A stretch of DNA of 64,000 nucleotides, taken from the NCBI RefSeq assembly GCF_040869045.1, contig NC_090319.1, positions 364,019,739-364,083,738 of the forward strand. The letters run 5' to 3'. Below the pieces are notes generated by a model. It had not been told where the DNA came from and did no database searches. It saw nothing but the letters and a program-made list of their open reading frames with translations. Source of the stretch: Eurosta solidaginis. Taxonomy: Eukaryota; Arthropoda; Insecta; Diptera; Tephritidae. The translations under genes were made by a program, and so were the position numbers. Positions 23,598-35,217 of this stretch are shown in pieces. Numbering within the stretch: position 1 is the stretch's first letter; every line of letters starts with the position of its first letter.

Positions 23598-23780
23598 TTA
23601 AATAAATAATAGAGGTATCTAGCGCGATTAACCTCCGATGATATTTAAGTGAGCGTCTATTCCACTTCACGTCCAACTTCTTTTTAAATTTTCCTACAAA
23701 TTCTCGGGACAGGATCTACATGTTTTATGCCAACCTAAGCGACATCTGCAAGGCTGATTACTTTTAACTGAGAAGATTTA

Positions 23781-23795
23781 TAAGGCAGAGATATA
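23781..23795. repeat. 15-bp target-site duplication, left copy
   Basis: TAAGGCAGAGATATA, identical to 25658-25672. It marks the 3' end side of the inserted retrotransposon. Confidence 0.9.
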
Positions 23796-25635
23796 GGTTA
23801 GGTTGAACTGGCCGATCCACGAGGACCTCCCATACACTGATTGAGTCCGTAGTGTTACCAGAAGTTTGTTTTATCGACCAAACTGAGGAAAAACCAGGAC
23901 CTATGTTATAAAATAACTCCATCCTCCTGGCAAATACTAGAAGCTTCCTAGGACTTAAACCACTTGCTCCTTCTAAATCTGACAGCTGTATCCCTCCTAA
24001 TAGCTGGAGTTTTAGCCTGGCAAGTGCAGGGCACGAGCACAGAACGTGCTCGATCGTTTCCTCCTCCAACCCGCACTTCCTACATCTGCTATCACTGGCA
24101 TGTGACGCCAGAAGGCAGTGTCCAGTCAGAATACCCGTCATGAGTCTACAGTCTTCTCTTTTTAATGATAGAAGTAACTTTGTTAGTCTAAGATTGTAAG
24201 ACCTACACAAAATCTTCGACACATTGCAGCCCCGCGCTTGAACCAACGCCTTTCCCGCTTGATCATTCATGTGCACCTCTCTCCTTCGCTTAATCTTGTC
24301 CAATCTAATTGGGACGTCTACGGAGCCAGCTTCAAGGGATGCGCCCTTTTTAGCTAGTTCGTCCGCTTTTTCATTCCCATCTATTCCCATATGCCCTGGA
24401 ACCCAATACAGATGTATGCTTCTCCCTACCCCGATTCTCTCCAGAGACTGCTTACACTCTAACACTCATTTAGATGCTGTGCTATGCGAGATTATTGCCT
24501 TAATTGCTGCTTGACTGTCAATATAAAAGTTAACGCGGTTATAGCTTAAGCTATGCTATTCCAGAGTTTCTACTGCTTTGGTTATGGCTAATATTTCCAC
24601 TTGGAAAACGCTACAGTAATCCGGCAGCCTGTAGGATCTGCTTATTTCCGCATCAGCACAGTATACCGCAGACCCTACTCCTTCCACTACTGTGGAACGA
24701 TCTGTGTACACATGTATCGCCTCGTCCGCCATTTGCGCACCATTGCGCCTACCGTCTACCTCTATTGTGGCCTTAAGATCTCCTTCGAAGGACAGATAGG
24801 GAATCAGGTAGTCTGTTCGTCTTGTGATTAATGACGCTATACTACTATGGCCATATGGTCGGCACCGAGCCTGGTTGCAGTTGTTAATGCTATGTTTTTT
24901 GCTACCAGGTCTACAGGTGGAATGGTTGAATGTGCAGAATGGCATACAGTGCAGCCGTCGGGGTTGTTTCGGGGCTCCCGTAATGCTAACAATCGATAGT
25001 CTGCATACCCCCTCTAATTTTTTGAGGTATGTTGTTTTTTGTGTAGCTTTCCACCAAACAAGAACTCCACAGTATAGAATAGGACTTACAATCGCTGTAA
25101 AAACCCAATGAGAAAGAGAGGGCGATAGGCCCCACGTACACCCCAGCATTCTTTTACATGCATAGAGTGCCGTTGGGGCCTTCTTCACCCTCTCCTCCAC
25201 GTTGAGCTTCCATGACAGCTTACTGTCTAGGATGATTCCTAGATATTTTGTGCAAGGTTTCTCCTGTAAGATCACCCCTCCTAACTCAGGCCTGGTCCAA
25301 TTTGGGACCTTGTACCTCTTTGTAAACAAGACCATATCCATCTTCTCCGCATTGACTTTCAACCCGACATTAGATGCCCAGGTATGAATATCCCGAAGCC
25401 CCCGATCCATCAAAGAACTAATCGTTGGAAGGCACTTTCCACTTATGACAATTGCATCGTCATCTGCGTAAGCCGTAAGTTTTACGGGTACCTCATCGAA
25501 TCGCCTGAGCAGTTGGTTTATGACCAGCATCCACAGCAGAGGTGATAGCACCCCTCCCTGCGGCGAGCCCTTGTCCACTGATTTCGTGGCCTCGTGCAAT
25601 CCCCATTGTGATGTAATCTTCCTGCAATTTAACAT
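23796..25635 (-). pseudogene. RT-RNase H polyprotein, two in-frame stops
   Basis: One continuous minus-strand frame runs from 25635, broken only by TAG at 24553-24555 and TGA at 24466-24468. RT blocks are GSPQGGVLSPLLW (residues about 23-35), YADDDAI (catalytic Asp pair), GLKVNAEKMDMVLFT and KYLGIILDSKLSW. RNase H blocks are VYTDRST (first Asp; Gly-Ser changed to Arg-Ser), FQVEILAITKAVETLE (Glu), FYIDSQAAIKAI (Asp) and WVPGHMGIDGNEKADELAKKG (His and last Asp). The C-terminal CRKCGLEEETIEHVLCSC is a Cys/His knuckle. No stop codon of its own precedes the element's end; the frame continues into the SINE and stops at 23764-23766. Apart from the two nonsense codons it is well preserved, implying a fairly recent insertion. 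Confidence 0.85.
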
Positions 25636-25657
25636 CCAGCCTGCAATTCCTGCAATT
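23796..25657 (-). mobile_element. 5'-truncated RT-RNase H non-LTR retrotransposon (R1/LOA/I-like)
   Basis: A 1,862-bp insertion inside SINE copy C, bounded by an exact 15-bp duplication. Read on the minus strand it carries the RT palm (from just before the SPQGGVLSPLLW block), thumb, RNase H and a terminal Cys-His motif. It ends in a CAACCTAACC-type 3' tail. The 5' part (gag-like ORF, endonuclease, RT fingers) is missing, typical of incomplete target-primed reverse transcription. An RNase H domain downstream of RT points to the I/LOA/R1 groups rather than jockey. Remnants of related elements lie at 9430-9730 and perhaps 42480-43560. Confidence 0.9.
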
Positions 25658-25672
25658 TAAGGCAGAGATATA
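25658..25672. repeat. 15-bp target-site duplication, right copy
   Basis: Second copy of TAAGGCAGAGATATA, at the 5'-truncated end of the retrotransposon, and part of the original SINE. Confidence 0.9.
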
Positions 25673-25840
25673 CTCGGAGTGATTTTCAAACCCCATACAA
25701 GGAGCAAGCAACCTGAGAAAAAATTTTTATAACTGAAAATACTTGTTTCTAAGTTTTTGATACAGCGAAGCCCGGGACTTGAACCCAGGACCTTTGGTGT
25801 GATAAGCCAAGCACGCTATCACCATAACGCGGCAGCCGTC

Positions 25841-26280
25841 ATAAAAACTGGTTAGTTCCATTCAACAGCTCACTTAAACAGTACTTCGCAGGAGGTGTGA
25901 TGACAGCCTTCTTGTGGGTGTCATCACTCAATGCTATGCTAACGCACAAATGACACGACCATGTCATATATCACATAGTTCGCTTTGAAGTAGTGTTAGG
26001 TTTGAAAGGAGGAGATGTTATTACAGCCATCAATCTATATGAGGTTGAGTTAAGTTGAACTGACAGTACCGTAAGGGCCTAATATAAACTGAATGTACTA
26101 TTAGTTTTGGCAGAATTTTGTTCGACTACTTGAAAAGTAATAAACCACATCACTACCATGACCTAAGTAGGTTCAATACGCTCGACTACTCACAAATTTA
26201 TCATCAAAATATCTTACCAGAAGCGGTGCTTAATGTACATTACAGTTTAATAGATGATTGTATTATATTTACATTTACAC
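25841..26280. other. gene-free sequence
   Basis: Nothing recognised between the SINE and the TTATCGA repeat block. Confidence 0.45.
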
Positions 26281-26284
26281 GTAT

Positions 26285-26720
26285 GTATATGGGTGTGCTA
26301 TCGATAACAAAGATTATCGACGAGCTGTCGATTTTTAATCTACTAGATAGTTTTTATATAAAAGTTATCGATTTTGTATTGAAAAGTTAACGATATGTTA
26401 TCAAAAATTTATCGAAGTGTTATCCATTTTTTAAATAAGTGGTATCGATTTGTTATTAAAAAGTTAATATTTATGTTATAAAAACATTATCGATTTGTTA
26501 TCGAAAATTATATATCTACTATTGGCGTGTTATTAATTTGCAATTAAAAAGACATTGAAATGTTATCGAATGGTTATAAATTTGTAATCAAAAATTACCG
26601 GTTTGTTATTGAAAACATAAAGATTCGATATCGAAACGTTATCGACTCTTTCGTTGACAGCTCAGCGGTTTATTTTGAAACAGCCACCGATAACACTTAA
26701 ATATAAAATCGATAACGAAT
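26285..26720. repeat. degenerate TTATCGA minisatellite, block 3 (clearest)
   Basis: Consecutive units of about 22-23 bp are visible, alternating TTATCGATTTG-like and TTATCGAAAAG-like halves (for example around 26360-26400 and 26440-26510). Units are diverged, so this is an old array or one evolving under weak homogenisation. Confidence 0.65.
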
Positions 26721-27137
26721 AGATCTGTGACCTGGCGATAATTAGTGTTGTTCCGCTACCATCTTGTAGTAGGTACCTGTATTCTAAAAGGAAAGAGAAC
26801 AGAATAGATACCACTGAGTATCGAGGGAAAGTACTCGATCCTTACTCATATCGTACTCATTTTAAAGCTCAGCAAAACTTATGAAAATTATTCTGTTACC
26901 TGTTTAAGCAACTCGCAAAATAAAATTTTATTGAAGTTTATAAAAAATGTATTTCATTAACATGCTTTTGAATACCTAACACACCTTCCCTCCTTTTAGA
27001 TTTAACATACGAGTCTTCTTAAGCGTACAGACTGCTTCAGTTTTGTATACCGTTGTAATTAGGAAAACGAATGAAAGAATTTTTTTCTGTTAGCTAGTTT
27101 ATGAACGGAACTCAATATTCTCGAAATCTGTCATTTT
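26721..27137. other. gene-free sequence
   Basis: No supported feature. Confidence 0.45.
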
Positions 27138-28748
27138 TATACTAAGCTGAGCAGAACTCACAGAGATAGATATAGACTTCTATACATCAAAATAATCTGG
27201 GTGAAAAAAGAAATTCATTTAGCCATGTCCGTCCGTTCGTCTGTCCGTCCGCCTATAAACACGATAAGTTGAGTAAATTTTGAGGTGTCTTGATGAAATT
27301 TGGTATGTAGGTTCCTTGGCGCTCATCTCAGATCGCTATTTAAAATGAACGAAATCGGACTACAACAAAGCCCACTTTTTCGATATCGAAAATTTCGAAA
27401 AACGGAAAAAGTGTAATTCATTACCAAAGACGGATAAAGCGATAAAACTTGGTAGGTGCGTTGACCTTATGACGCAAAATAGAAAATTAGAAACATTTTG
27501 GATAACCGGCGTGGCACCGCCCACTTTTAAAAGAAGGCAATTTAAAAGTTTTGCAAGCTATAATTTCGCAGTCGTTGAAGATATTATGATGAAATTTGGC
27601 AGGCACGTTACTCCTATTACTATATATGTGCTAAATAAAAATTAGCAAAATCGGATAACGAACACGCCAACTTTTAAAAAAAATATTTTTTTAAGTAAAA
27701 TTTTAACAATAAATTTAAAATCTTTACAGTATATAAGTAAATTATGTCAACATTCAACCTTAGTAATGATATGGTGCACCAATCTGCAATAAAAATAGAA
27801 AATTTCAAAATGGGCGTGGCTCCCCCCTTTTTCATTTAATTCGTCTAGAGTACAAAAATTTACCAATCCTTGTGAAACTTGGTAGGTACATAGATTCTAT
27901 GACGATAACTGTTTTCTGTGAGAATGGGCGAAATCAGTTGAAGCCACGCCCAGTTTTTCTACACAGTCGACCGTCTGTCCTTCCGCTCGGCCATTAACAC
28001 GATAACTTGAGCAAAAGTCGATATATCTTAACTAAACTTAGTTCACGTACTTACCTGAACGCACTTTATCTTGGTATAAAATATGGCCGAAATCCGACTA
28101 TGACCACGCCCACTTTTCCGATATCAAAAATTACGAAAAATGAAAAAAGTGCCATAATTCTATACCAAATACGAAAAAAGGGTTGAAACATGGTAATTGG
28201 ATTGGTTTATTGACGCAAAATATAACTTTAGAAAAAAACTTTGTAAAATAGGTGTGACACCTACCATATTAAGTAGAATAAAATGAAAAAGTTCTGCAGG
28301 GCGAAATCAAAAGCCCTTGGAATCTTGGCAGGAATACTGTTCGTGGTATGACATATATAAATAAATTAGCGGTACCCGACAGAAAATATTCTGGGTCACC
28401 CTGGTGCGCATTTTGGTCGATATCTCGAAAACGCCTTCACATATACAACTAAGGGCTACTCCTTTTTAAAACTCTCATTAATACCTTTAATTTGCTACCC
28501 ATATCGTACAATGACATTCTAGAGTCACACCTTTATGGCGATATCCTGAAATTGAGTCCACCTATAGAACTAAGGCCCATTCCCTTTTAAACTACTCTTT
28601 AATACCTTCCATTTGAAACCTATGTCATACAAACATTCCAGGGTTGCCCTAGGTTCATTTTCCTAAATGGTGACTATTTTGTCTCCAAAGCTCTCAGCTG
28701 AGTATGTAATGTTTGGTTACACCCGAACTTAGCCTTCCTTACTTGCTT
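27138..28748 (+). mobile_element. Helitron-like non-coding repeat, copy 1 (short array)
   Basis: The 5' end carries TATACTAAGCTGAGCAGAAC. The body has the family hallmarks CATGTCCGTCCG, AACACGATAACTTGAG and CCACGCCCACTTTT(C/T)CGATATCG. The 3' end is a near-copy of the family terminus, a TTCGG-type hairpin (here TTTGG) followed by CTTAGCCTTCCTTACTTG. Only about two units of the internal 130-bp repeat are present (28380-28670). No protein is encoded. Confidence 0.8.
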
Positions 28749-28794
28749 AAGTAGCATTTCTTCAAAAGAAGGACAGGAGCTCAAAGTCATCGAA

Positions 28795-28925
28795 CTAATT
28801 TGACCTTATCAATAACAAGCTGATAGCAAACCGTTGACTTGCCGATAACAATCAGCTATCGATAATAAGTCGATAATATAAAACACTAACTTATCGTTTC
28901 CGGTTATTGTTAAAAACATGTTTTA
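28795..28925. repeat. TTATCGA minisatellite, block 4 (short)
   Basis: A few diverged units (CAGCTATCGATAATAAG, TCGATAATATAAAAC, TTATCGTTTCCGGTTATTG) just downstream of the Helitron-like copy. Confidence 0.5.
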
Positions 28926-30226
28926 GATAAGATGACGAAGCTCTTCTCAAAAATTCCGAAATTATTTGCGTCTAATAAATTCACCTCTGCTGTGGTTTTA
29001 CTTGCACCTCTGGGCAATTTCTGATTAATTTAAAAACATTAATTTTATAGACGCACAGCTGTATTTTGGTACTTAGTACTCACTCCTATTGTTTGATGTG
29101 GCGGTTTGCACAGATGGTGCACATTCTGAGTAAGGTTATTTAGAATATACATATTTTTATTCCTACATACACATAAGGGTATACTGGTTCAAACTCTTGC
29201 TCGATTTAAATAAGGTCTACTATTTATACAATTTAAACTTTTCTGAGAAATATTATTTCGTATCTACATCTTGTATGATATATTATCGTAATAACGATTT
29301 TTTTTTTTAAGTTTCACTGAATAATATTGCTTTTAACAGAAACAGCATGTTGCATACACCGAAATACAAAAAACGAATATACAAAAACCAAAACAACAAC
29401 ACACATTTTTATCTATAAACATTAACATTGTGTCATCATTATTATCCGCAAAGTCATCAGTATTGTCAACGCCTTTATCAAGGCGAATAGCCATGCCACA
29501 AATAATTCCACGAGCAACATCAACAACAACAGCCAGAAAGCTTAAAATATAATGAAAAAATAGACAAAAATGAAATATACAAGAAATAAGAGCACAAAAA
29601 CTGTAACACCGACCAAAAGATGACGAACATAAGCCATTAAAGCCTGGGATATTTGAGTGTTCTAGGAAATGACAAAAACTCCGCTCTGAGGCTACGGTGT
29701 GAACGATATAAGGTTGAGTCAGCTAGAAATTGACAGCAGTGCATGTCTAGCAAAGAAAAGGGTAAACATGCACACATATTTGAATCTAAATGGTAGTATG
29801 TGATGCTGGGTTTTATGGTAATGTTCCCTACTCAATCCGTTCAAACTCAGCTGGCGTGCCAATGTTGATCCTTGCTCTTGTATGGGTAAGTCTCACGGCT
29901 GTTGTTCAGTTACTGTGACTGTTACTCTTCTTCTTCTGCTTGTTAAGTACGCGATTTTGCCTGCAGCTGAAACCGTTAATAATAATAATGAATGTGGTAA
30001 AGTGCTGATGAAAAGTGGCAGTGTTTTGTTTTGCATACGAAAGAGAAAAATTAAACAAACACGCAAAAAAAATAAATAAGAATAAAGTAAAGTCATGCTC
30101 TTAAGTTGTTAAAAAAAAAATAGAGAAGTAAGTTATAAAAATTTTAAATGTAACATTTAAAAACTTGCAGGTAATTTTGGGTATAGCTGTATATTGTATA
30201 CCCATTTGTGCGATATAATTAAACTC
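28926..30226. other. gene-free sequence
   Basis: AT-rich with CAACAACA patches. Overlapping frames at 29882-30096 on both strands show no domain. No RNA gene seen. Confidence 0.4.
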
Positions 30227-30229
30227 ACA

Positions 30230-30360
30230 TTCCAATGAACACTGATCCAGATACTGATAAAAATTTAACATGCAAACGCAACAACAATGTGATCCATATT
30301 ACTTCTTCTTGTATTTGCATGTTACACTCTTATCACTATCTGGATCACTGATCATTGGAA
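30230..30360. repeat. isolated 47-bp-arm hairpin (possible hairpin RNA or MITE)
   Basis: Arm 1 (30230-30276) begins TTCCAATGAACACTGATCC and arm 2 (30314-30360) is its reverse complement with 41 of 47 positions pairing by my count. The loop is about 37 nt. No target-site duplication is evident beside the arms, so a MITE is not proven. The length and pairing would also fit a long microRNA-type or hpRNA precursor, but no known miRNA sequence is recognised. Confidence 0.75.
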
Positions 30361-30810
30361 CGCGAGGAAAGTTACGCTACAGACAGGGTTACCACATTCA
30401 TAAATTTATTTTTAACATTGAAAAATTATTCTTGGTTATTTGGCGGATATTGAACCATTTATAAAGATTATAAAAAACAAAATTTTTTAGCTATTTTTGT
30501 AAGAGGAAAATTAAAAAATTTGCAAATCTTTCAAAGTAGCTTTTCGTCCGATAAATGGAAGACCAACACTTACGTGTTTTATTGTTCTCCTATGCGTTTC
30601 GTTATTTTTCTCTAACATCTTCTACAGGGAGTCTGGTTTATTTTAAAATAATCACAAGGAAATATTTCCGAATTTCACTTCCTCATTCATTAGTAACTTT
30701 TCGGGTGCTGAGTTTTGAGCTAGAGCACAACTTCATTCATTCCTTCTATCTACGCAGAAGTTTAACTGTCCAGCTTAAAACATTCTAATTTCTCTCTAGC
30801 TTTTGCTTTT
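30361..30810. other. gene-free sequence
   Basis: Nothing recognised; a 77-codon frame at 30555-30788 has no motif. Confidence 0.45.
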
Positions 30811-33003
30811 TATACTCAGTTGAGCAGAGCTCACAGAGTATATTAAGTTTGATTGGATAACGGTTGGTTGTACATATATAAAGGAATCGAGATAGATATA
30901 GACTTCCATATATCAAAATAATCAGGATCGAAAAAAAATTTGATTGAGCCATGTCCGTCCGCCCGTTAACACGATAACTTGAGTAAATCTTGAGGTATCT
31001 TGATGAAATTTGGTATGTAGGTTCCTGAGCACTCATCTCAGACTGATATTTAAAATGAACGATATCGGACTATAACCACGCCCACTTTTTCGATATCGAA
31101 AATTTCGAAATACCGAAAAAGTGCGATAATTCATTACAAAAGACAGATAAAGCGACGAAACTTGGTAGATGGGTTGAACTTATGACGCAGAATAGAAAAT
31201 TAGTAAAATTTTGGACAATGGGCGTGGCACCGCCCACTTTTAAAAGAAGGTAATTTAAAATTTTGCAAGCTGTAATTTGGCAGTCGTTGAAGATATCATG
31301 ATGAAATTTGGCAGAAACGTTACTCCTATTACTATATGTACGCTTAACAAAAATTAGCAAAATCGGAGAAGGACCACGCCCACTTTAAAAAAAAATTTTT
31401 TTTAAAGTAAAATTTTAACAAAAAATTTAATATCTTTACAGTATATAGGTAAATTTTGTCAACATTCAACTCCAGTAATGATATGGTGCAACAAAATACA
31501 AAAATAAAAGAAATTTTCAAAATGGGCGTGGCTCCGCCCTTTTTCATTTAATTTGTCTAGGAAACTTTTAACGCCATAAGTCGAACAAAAATTAACCAAT
31601 CCTTTTGAAATTTGGTGGGGGCATAGATTTTATGACGTTAACTGTTTTCTGTGAAAATGGGCGAAATCGGTTGATGCCACGCCCAGTTTTTATACACAGT
31701 CGTCCGTCTGTCCTTCCGCATGGCCGTTAACACGATCACTTGAGCAAAAATCGACATATCTTTACTGAACTTAGCTCACGTACTTATCTGAACTCACTTT
31801 ATCTTGGTATGAAAAACGAACGAAATCCGACTAAGACCACGCCCACTTTTTCGATATCGAAAATTACAAAAAATGAAAAAAATGCCATAATTCTATACCA
31901 AATACGAAAAAAAGGATGAAACATGGTAAGGTAATTGGATTGTTTTATTGACGCGAAATATAACTTTAGAAAAAACTTTATAAAATGGTTGTAACACCTA
32001 CCATATTAAGTAGAAGAAAATGAAAAAGTTCTGCAGGGCGAAATAAAAAACCCTTAAAATCTTGGCAGATATTACATATATAAATAAATTAGCAGTATCC
32101 AACAAATGATGTTCTGGGTCACCCTGGTTCACATTTTGGTCGATATCTGGAAAATGCCTTCACATATACACAACTACCACCACTCCCTTTTAAAACTCTC
32201 ATTAACACCTTTCATTTGATACCCATATCGTACTAACAAAGTATAGAGTCACCCCTGGTCCACCTTTATTGCGATACCTCGAAAAGGCGTTCACCTATAG
32301 AACTAAGGCCCACTCCCTTTTAAAATACTCATTAACTCCTTTCGTTTGATGCCCATATTGTACAAACAAATTCTAGGGTCACCCCTGGTCCACCTTTATG
32401 GCGATATCTCGAAACGGCGTCCACCTGTGGGACTAAGGATTACTCCTTTTAAAATACTTATTAACACCTTTCTGTTGATACCCATATTGTACAAACAAAT
32501 TCTAGGGTCACCCCTGGTCCAACTTTATGGCGATATTTCGAAACGGCATCCACCTATAGAACTAAGGCCCACTCTCTTTTACAATACTCATTAACACCAT
32601 TCGTTTGATGCTCGTATTGTACAAACAAATTCTATGGTCACCCCTGTTCCACCTTTGTGGCGATATCTCGAAACGGCGTCCACCTATGGAACTAAGGATT
32701 ACTCCCTTTTAAAATACTCATTAACACCTTTCATTTGATACCCATATCGTACAAACGCATTCTAGAGTCAAGCCTGATCCACCTTTACGGCTATATCCCT
32801 AAATGGCGTCCACCTATAGAACTATGGCCCACTCCCTCATAAAATACTCTTTAATGCCATTCATTTGATACACATGTCATACAAACACATTCCAGGGTTT
32901 CCCTCGGTTCATTTTCCTACATGGTTATTTTCCCTTATGTTGTCACCATAGCTCTCAACTGAGAATGTTCAGGTTACACCCGAACTTAACCTTCCTTATT
33001 TGT
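30811..33003 (+). mobile_element. Helitron-like non-coding repeat, copy 2
   Basis: 5' end TATACTCAGTTGAGCAGAGC can pair with the following GCTCACAGAGTAT as a terminal hairpin. Two related internal modules (around 30950-31130 and 31690-31880) share the Tyr-codon-free motif CGATATCGAAAAT and CCACGCCCACTTTTTCG. The array (32100-32930) holds about six units of roughly 130 bp. The 3' end is a mutated version of the terminal hairpin followed by ACTTAACCTTCCTTATTTGTT. Open frames inside are not genes. Confidence 0.85.
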
Positions 33004-33882
33004 TATTGCTATTCCTTTTTAAAACACTTTGGTATATGACTTGTTTTTAATCACGAATTTTGTGGAATATATTTCGGCGCATTCGAGAGAACTTGACATT
33101 GAATTTGTTTGAAGAAATGATTTCACAAAGTCAATTGCAAGCATAGTATGCTAGAAATGGTTGACACCAGGTGTAAGCAGAATACTCTATCTGAAAGTTC
33201 TACTTGTGTTGTTTTCCGCATAAGGTCTGATGGGCTCCATTTACCTACACTTATTGAAATCACAATTCAGCTGCCTTTCAAGACACCAAATCAGTGTGGA
33301 AATCTTTCCTTGAAGGCACAACCTTAAAGGCATTCTTTATTTTCGTTTTCACAACACAGTTTTCGGTAAAACGTGGGGTCTGCCTTTTATAAATGTACAC
33401 CGTATGATCAGACTCACTTATCTATGTTTGGGCTACAAAAGCATACTAATTAAGTATAAGTTGCAAGTCTCTCAAATTTTGTATTGATTTATTGCATTTT
33501 TTTACTGAATTGTGTTTCTTATTTAATCCTTAATATAAAGATAGCATAGCTTTACTTTTTTACTTTCTAAAAGAAAGAAAATCTGAAAAATTGTTTTCAG
33601 TCAATACGAAAGAGACCTATAACTGGTACCTTGTAAGACTAAAATTTATTGAGCAGCAAAACTGCATACTCAAAAATTTAATTCGAATTATGAAATATTT
33701 TTCGAAAGAGTTTTTTTGACATTGGTTTGCGTAGTTTGAGTAAAGAAATTCTTGGAGTTTTTGTTTTAAACTAACGAGAATAAAAAAGGAGAGCCTAAAT
33801 GACGATTTAATAAAAACTACCACTGTCACTTTTCGTGTTCACTGCTGTAGACATATAAAGTGATGTTTATTATGAGGAAAGC
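33004..33882. other. gene-free sequence
   Basis: No supported feature. Confidence 0.45.
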
Positions 33883-33885
33883 TTA

Positions 33886-34335
33886 TGGTGATTTCTTTTC
33901 TTCACGAAAATGTCACCTTCACGCCAACTCTTCTCTGTTCTGTTGTAAAATCAGTGAAGCCTCAATAGAGGGCGTCATTATCTTTTCTCAACAACCTACC
34001 CCTAAAAATGGCCAAAAATGCAACATTACTTGCCCTCGCTGTCATTGACGGTGCAGAGGACAGCCCTGTCAATCAGCTGATGAACCACATTGACAAATAA
34101 ACACAGTATACTAAAATGCATTTTATTTGAGCAAATATAATTTGCGAAAGTTTTTGTTTATTTGGCGCGAAGAAACAGCTGATTACGTGACAGGGTTACA
34201 ATTTTTGTTCTTTTCATGTCATGTAGGGTGGCACTGAACATTTTAAGTGGCAACAATTTCACAGGGTGAAGTGAGAATCTTAAAAGTGTGTGCCCCTGAA
34301 AGTGGCGACATTTTCGTGTAGAAAAGAAATCACCA
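33886..34335. mobile_element. 450-bp foldback MITE with TTA duplication
   Basis: Both ends read TGGTGATTTCTTTTCT inward, with an inverted match continuing through CACGAAAATGTC to about 36 bp and only about two mismatches in the first 32. TTA flanks both ends (33883-33885, 34336-34338). Inner segments are also inverted (AGCCCTGTCAATCAGCTG at about 34055 against CAGCTGATTACGTGACAGGG at about 34178). Most of the element therefore can fold back. It encodes nothing. The 3-bp TWA-type duplication fits a PIF/Harbinger derivative; this class call is an inference. Confidence 0.8.
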
Positions 34336-34339
34336 TTAG

Positions 34340-35216
34340 TTATTTAATAAAATTTCTTGATTTTTCGCAGAAACAGTACAAGGGTTGCAAATTACCTTCG
34401 GAAGGTACGCATTGGTAAAGATCAGGCTGATCTATTCAATGCATTTTTAAGGATGTAGTAATATGAAAATCGACTTCTAATGCTATGCTAAATATCTTAA
34501 TATTAGATCATGTTTTTGATATTTACATTTTCCCTTCTAACAGTAATATGCGTTGTTAGCACAACTGGGTATACACATGTGTATAGAAACACATAAGTAC
34601 TCAATTTCAGACACACACTTTACTATGTGTTTCAAAAACATATACCATGATGCACATTTGACTTGCTTACATAGGACTTACGCTACCATCTGCAGCATGT
34701 TTGTCTAAACAATTAATCGGAGTGCAAGCTCTAATAATCACATTTATTCTTATGGCTTTTATGAATCACATGCGAGTTGTATACATATGAACCTACCTCA
34801 TATGTTTCGTATATGAGTCAAAAGAATAGTACATAATTACATACATACAATACACTTTCGTTTTGTTGAAAAAAAATCTTACATACACACATAAGCATTC
34901 ACAATGTATGCCACAAAAATGCTCAGTTCATTCATAACTGTGATATATTGCACCTAATTTGAAGCACATTTAAAACATAGCCAAAGTTGGAATAATGTGT
35001 ATGGGGAGGAGATGTGCGTGGTATTAGCTTTTAGCAAATTCGCCAAGAAAATGTTGAGTCTACATCTGGGCGTTGTTGCCGCTTTTTTTGTTTCACGTAC
35101 GCAGCTGCATCGTTGGATGAAGCTATTTTTGTATTAACTCAGGGCTATACCAAAGTGACCCTCCAAATGTTTCAGCCTTGGATTGTTTGTTTATGTTTTT
35201 CTTGCAATATTTATTT
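34340..35216. other. gene-free sequence
   Basis: AT-rich with many ATACAT/ATGTAT words; nothing recognised. Confidence 0.45.
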
Positions 35217-35217
35217 A

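Larger units (their letters stand above)
23598..25840 (-). mobile_element. tRNA-derived SINE, copy C, split by a retrotransposon
   Basis: The 5' part lies at 25658-25840, with tRNA-like head GTGATAGCGTGC and B box GGTTCAAGTCC at plus 25775-25785. The 3' part lies at 23598-23795. Together they are collinear with copy A, through the CATGTAGATCCTGTCC and AATTTGTAGG segments to an A/T-rich tail. The copy is a diverged subfamily. The interruption is the RT element at 23796-25657, flanked by a duplicated 15-bp SINE segment. Confidence 0.85.

Noticed and set aside
10757..25840. tRNA genes at the A/B-box matches
   Set aside because: The heads do not form complete cloverleaf tRNAs and are attached to a repeated SINE body.
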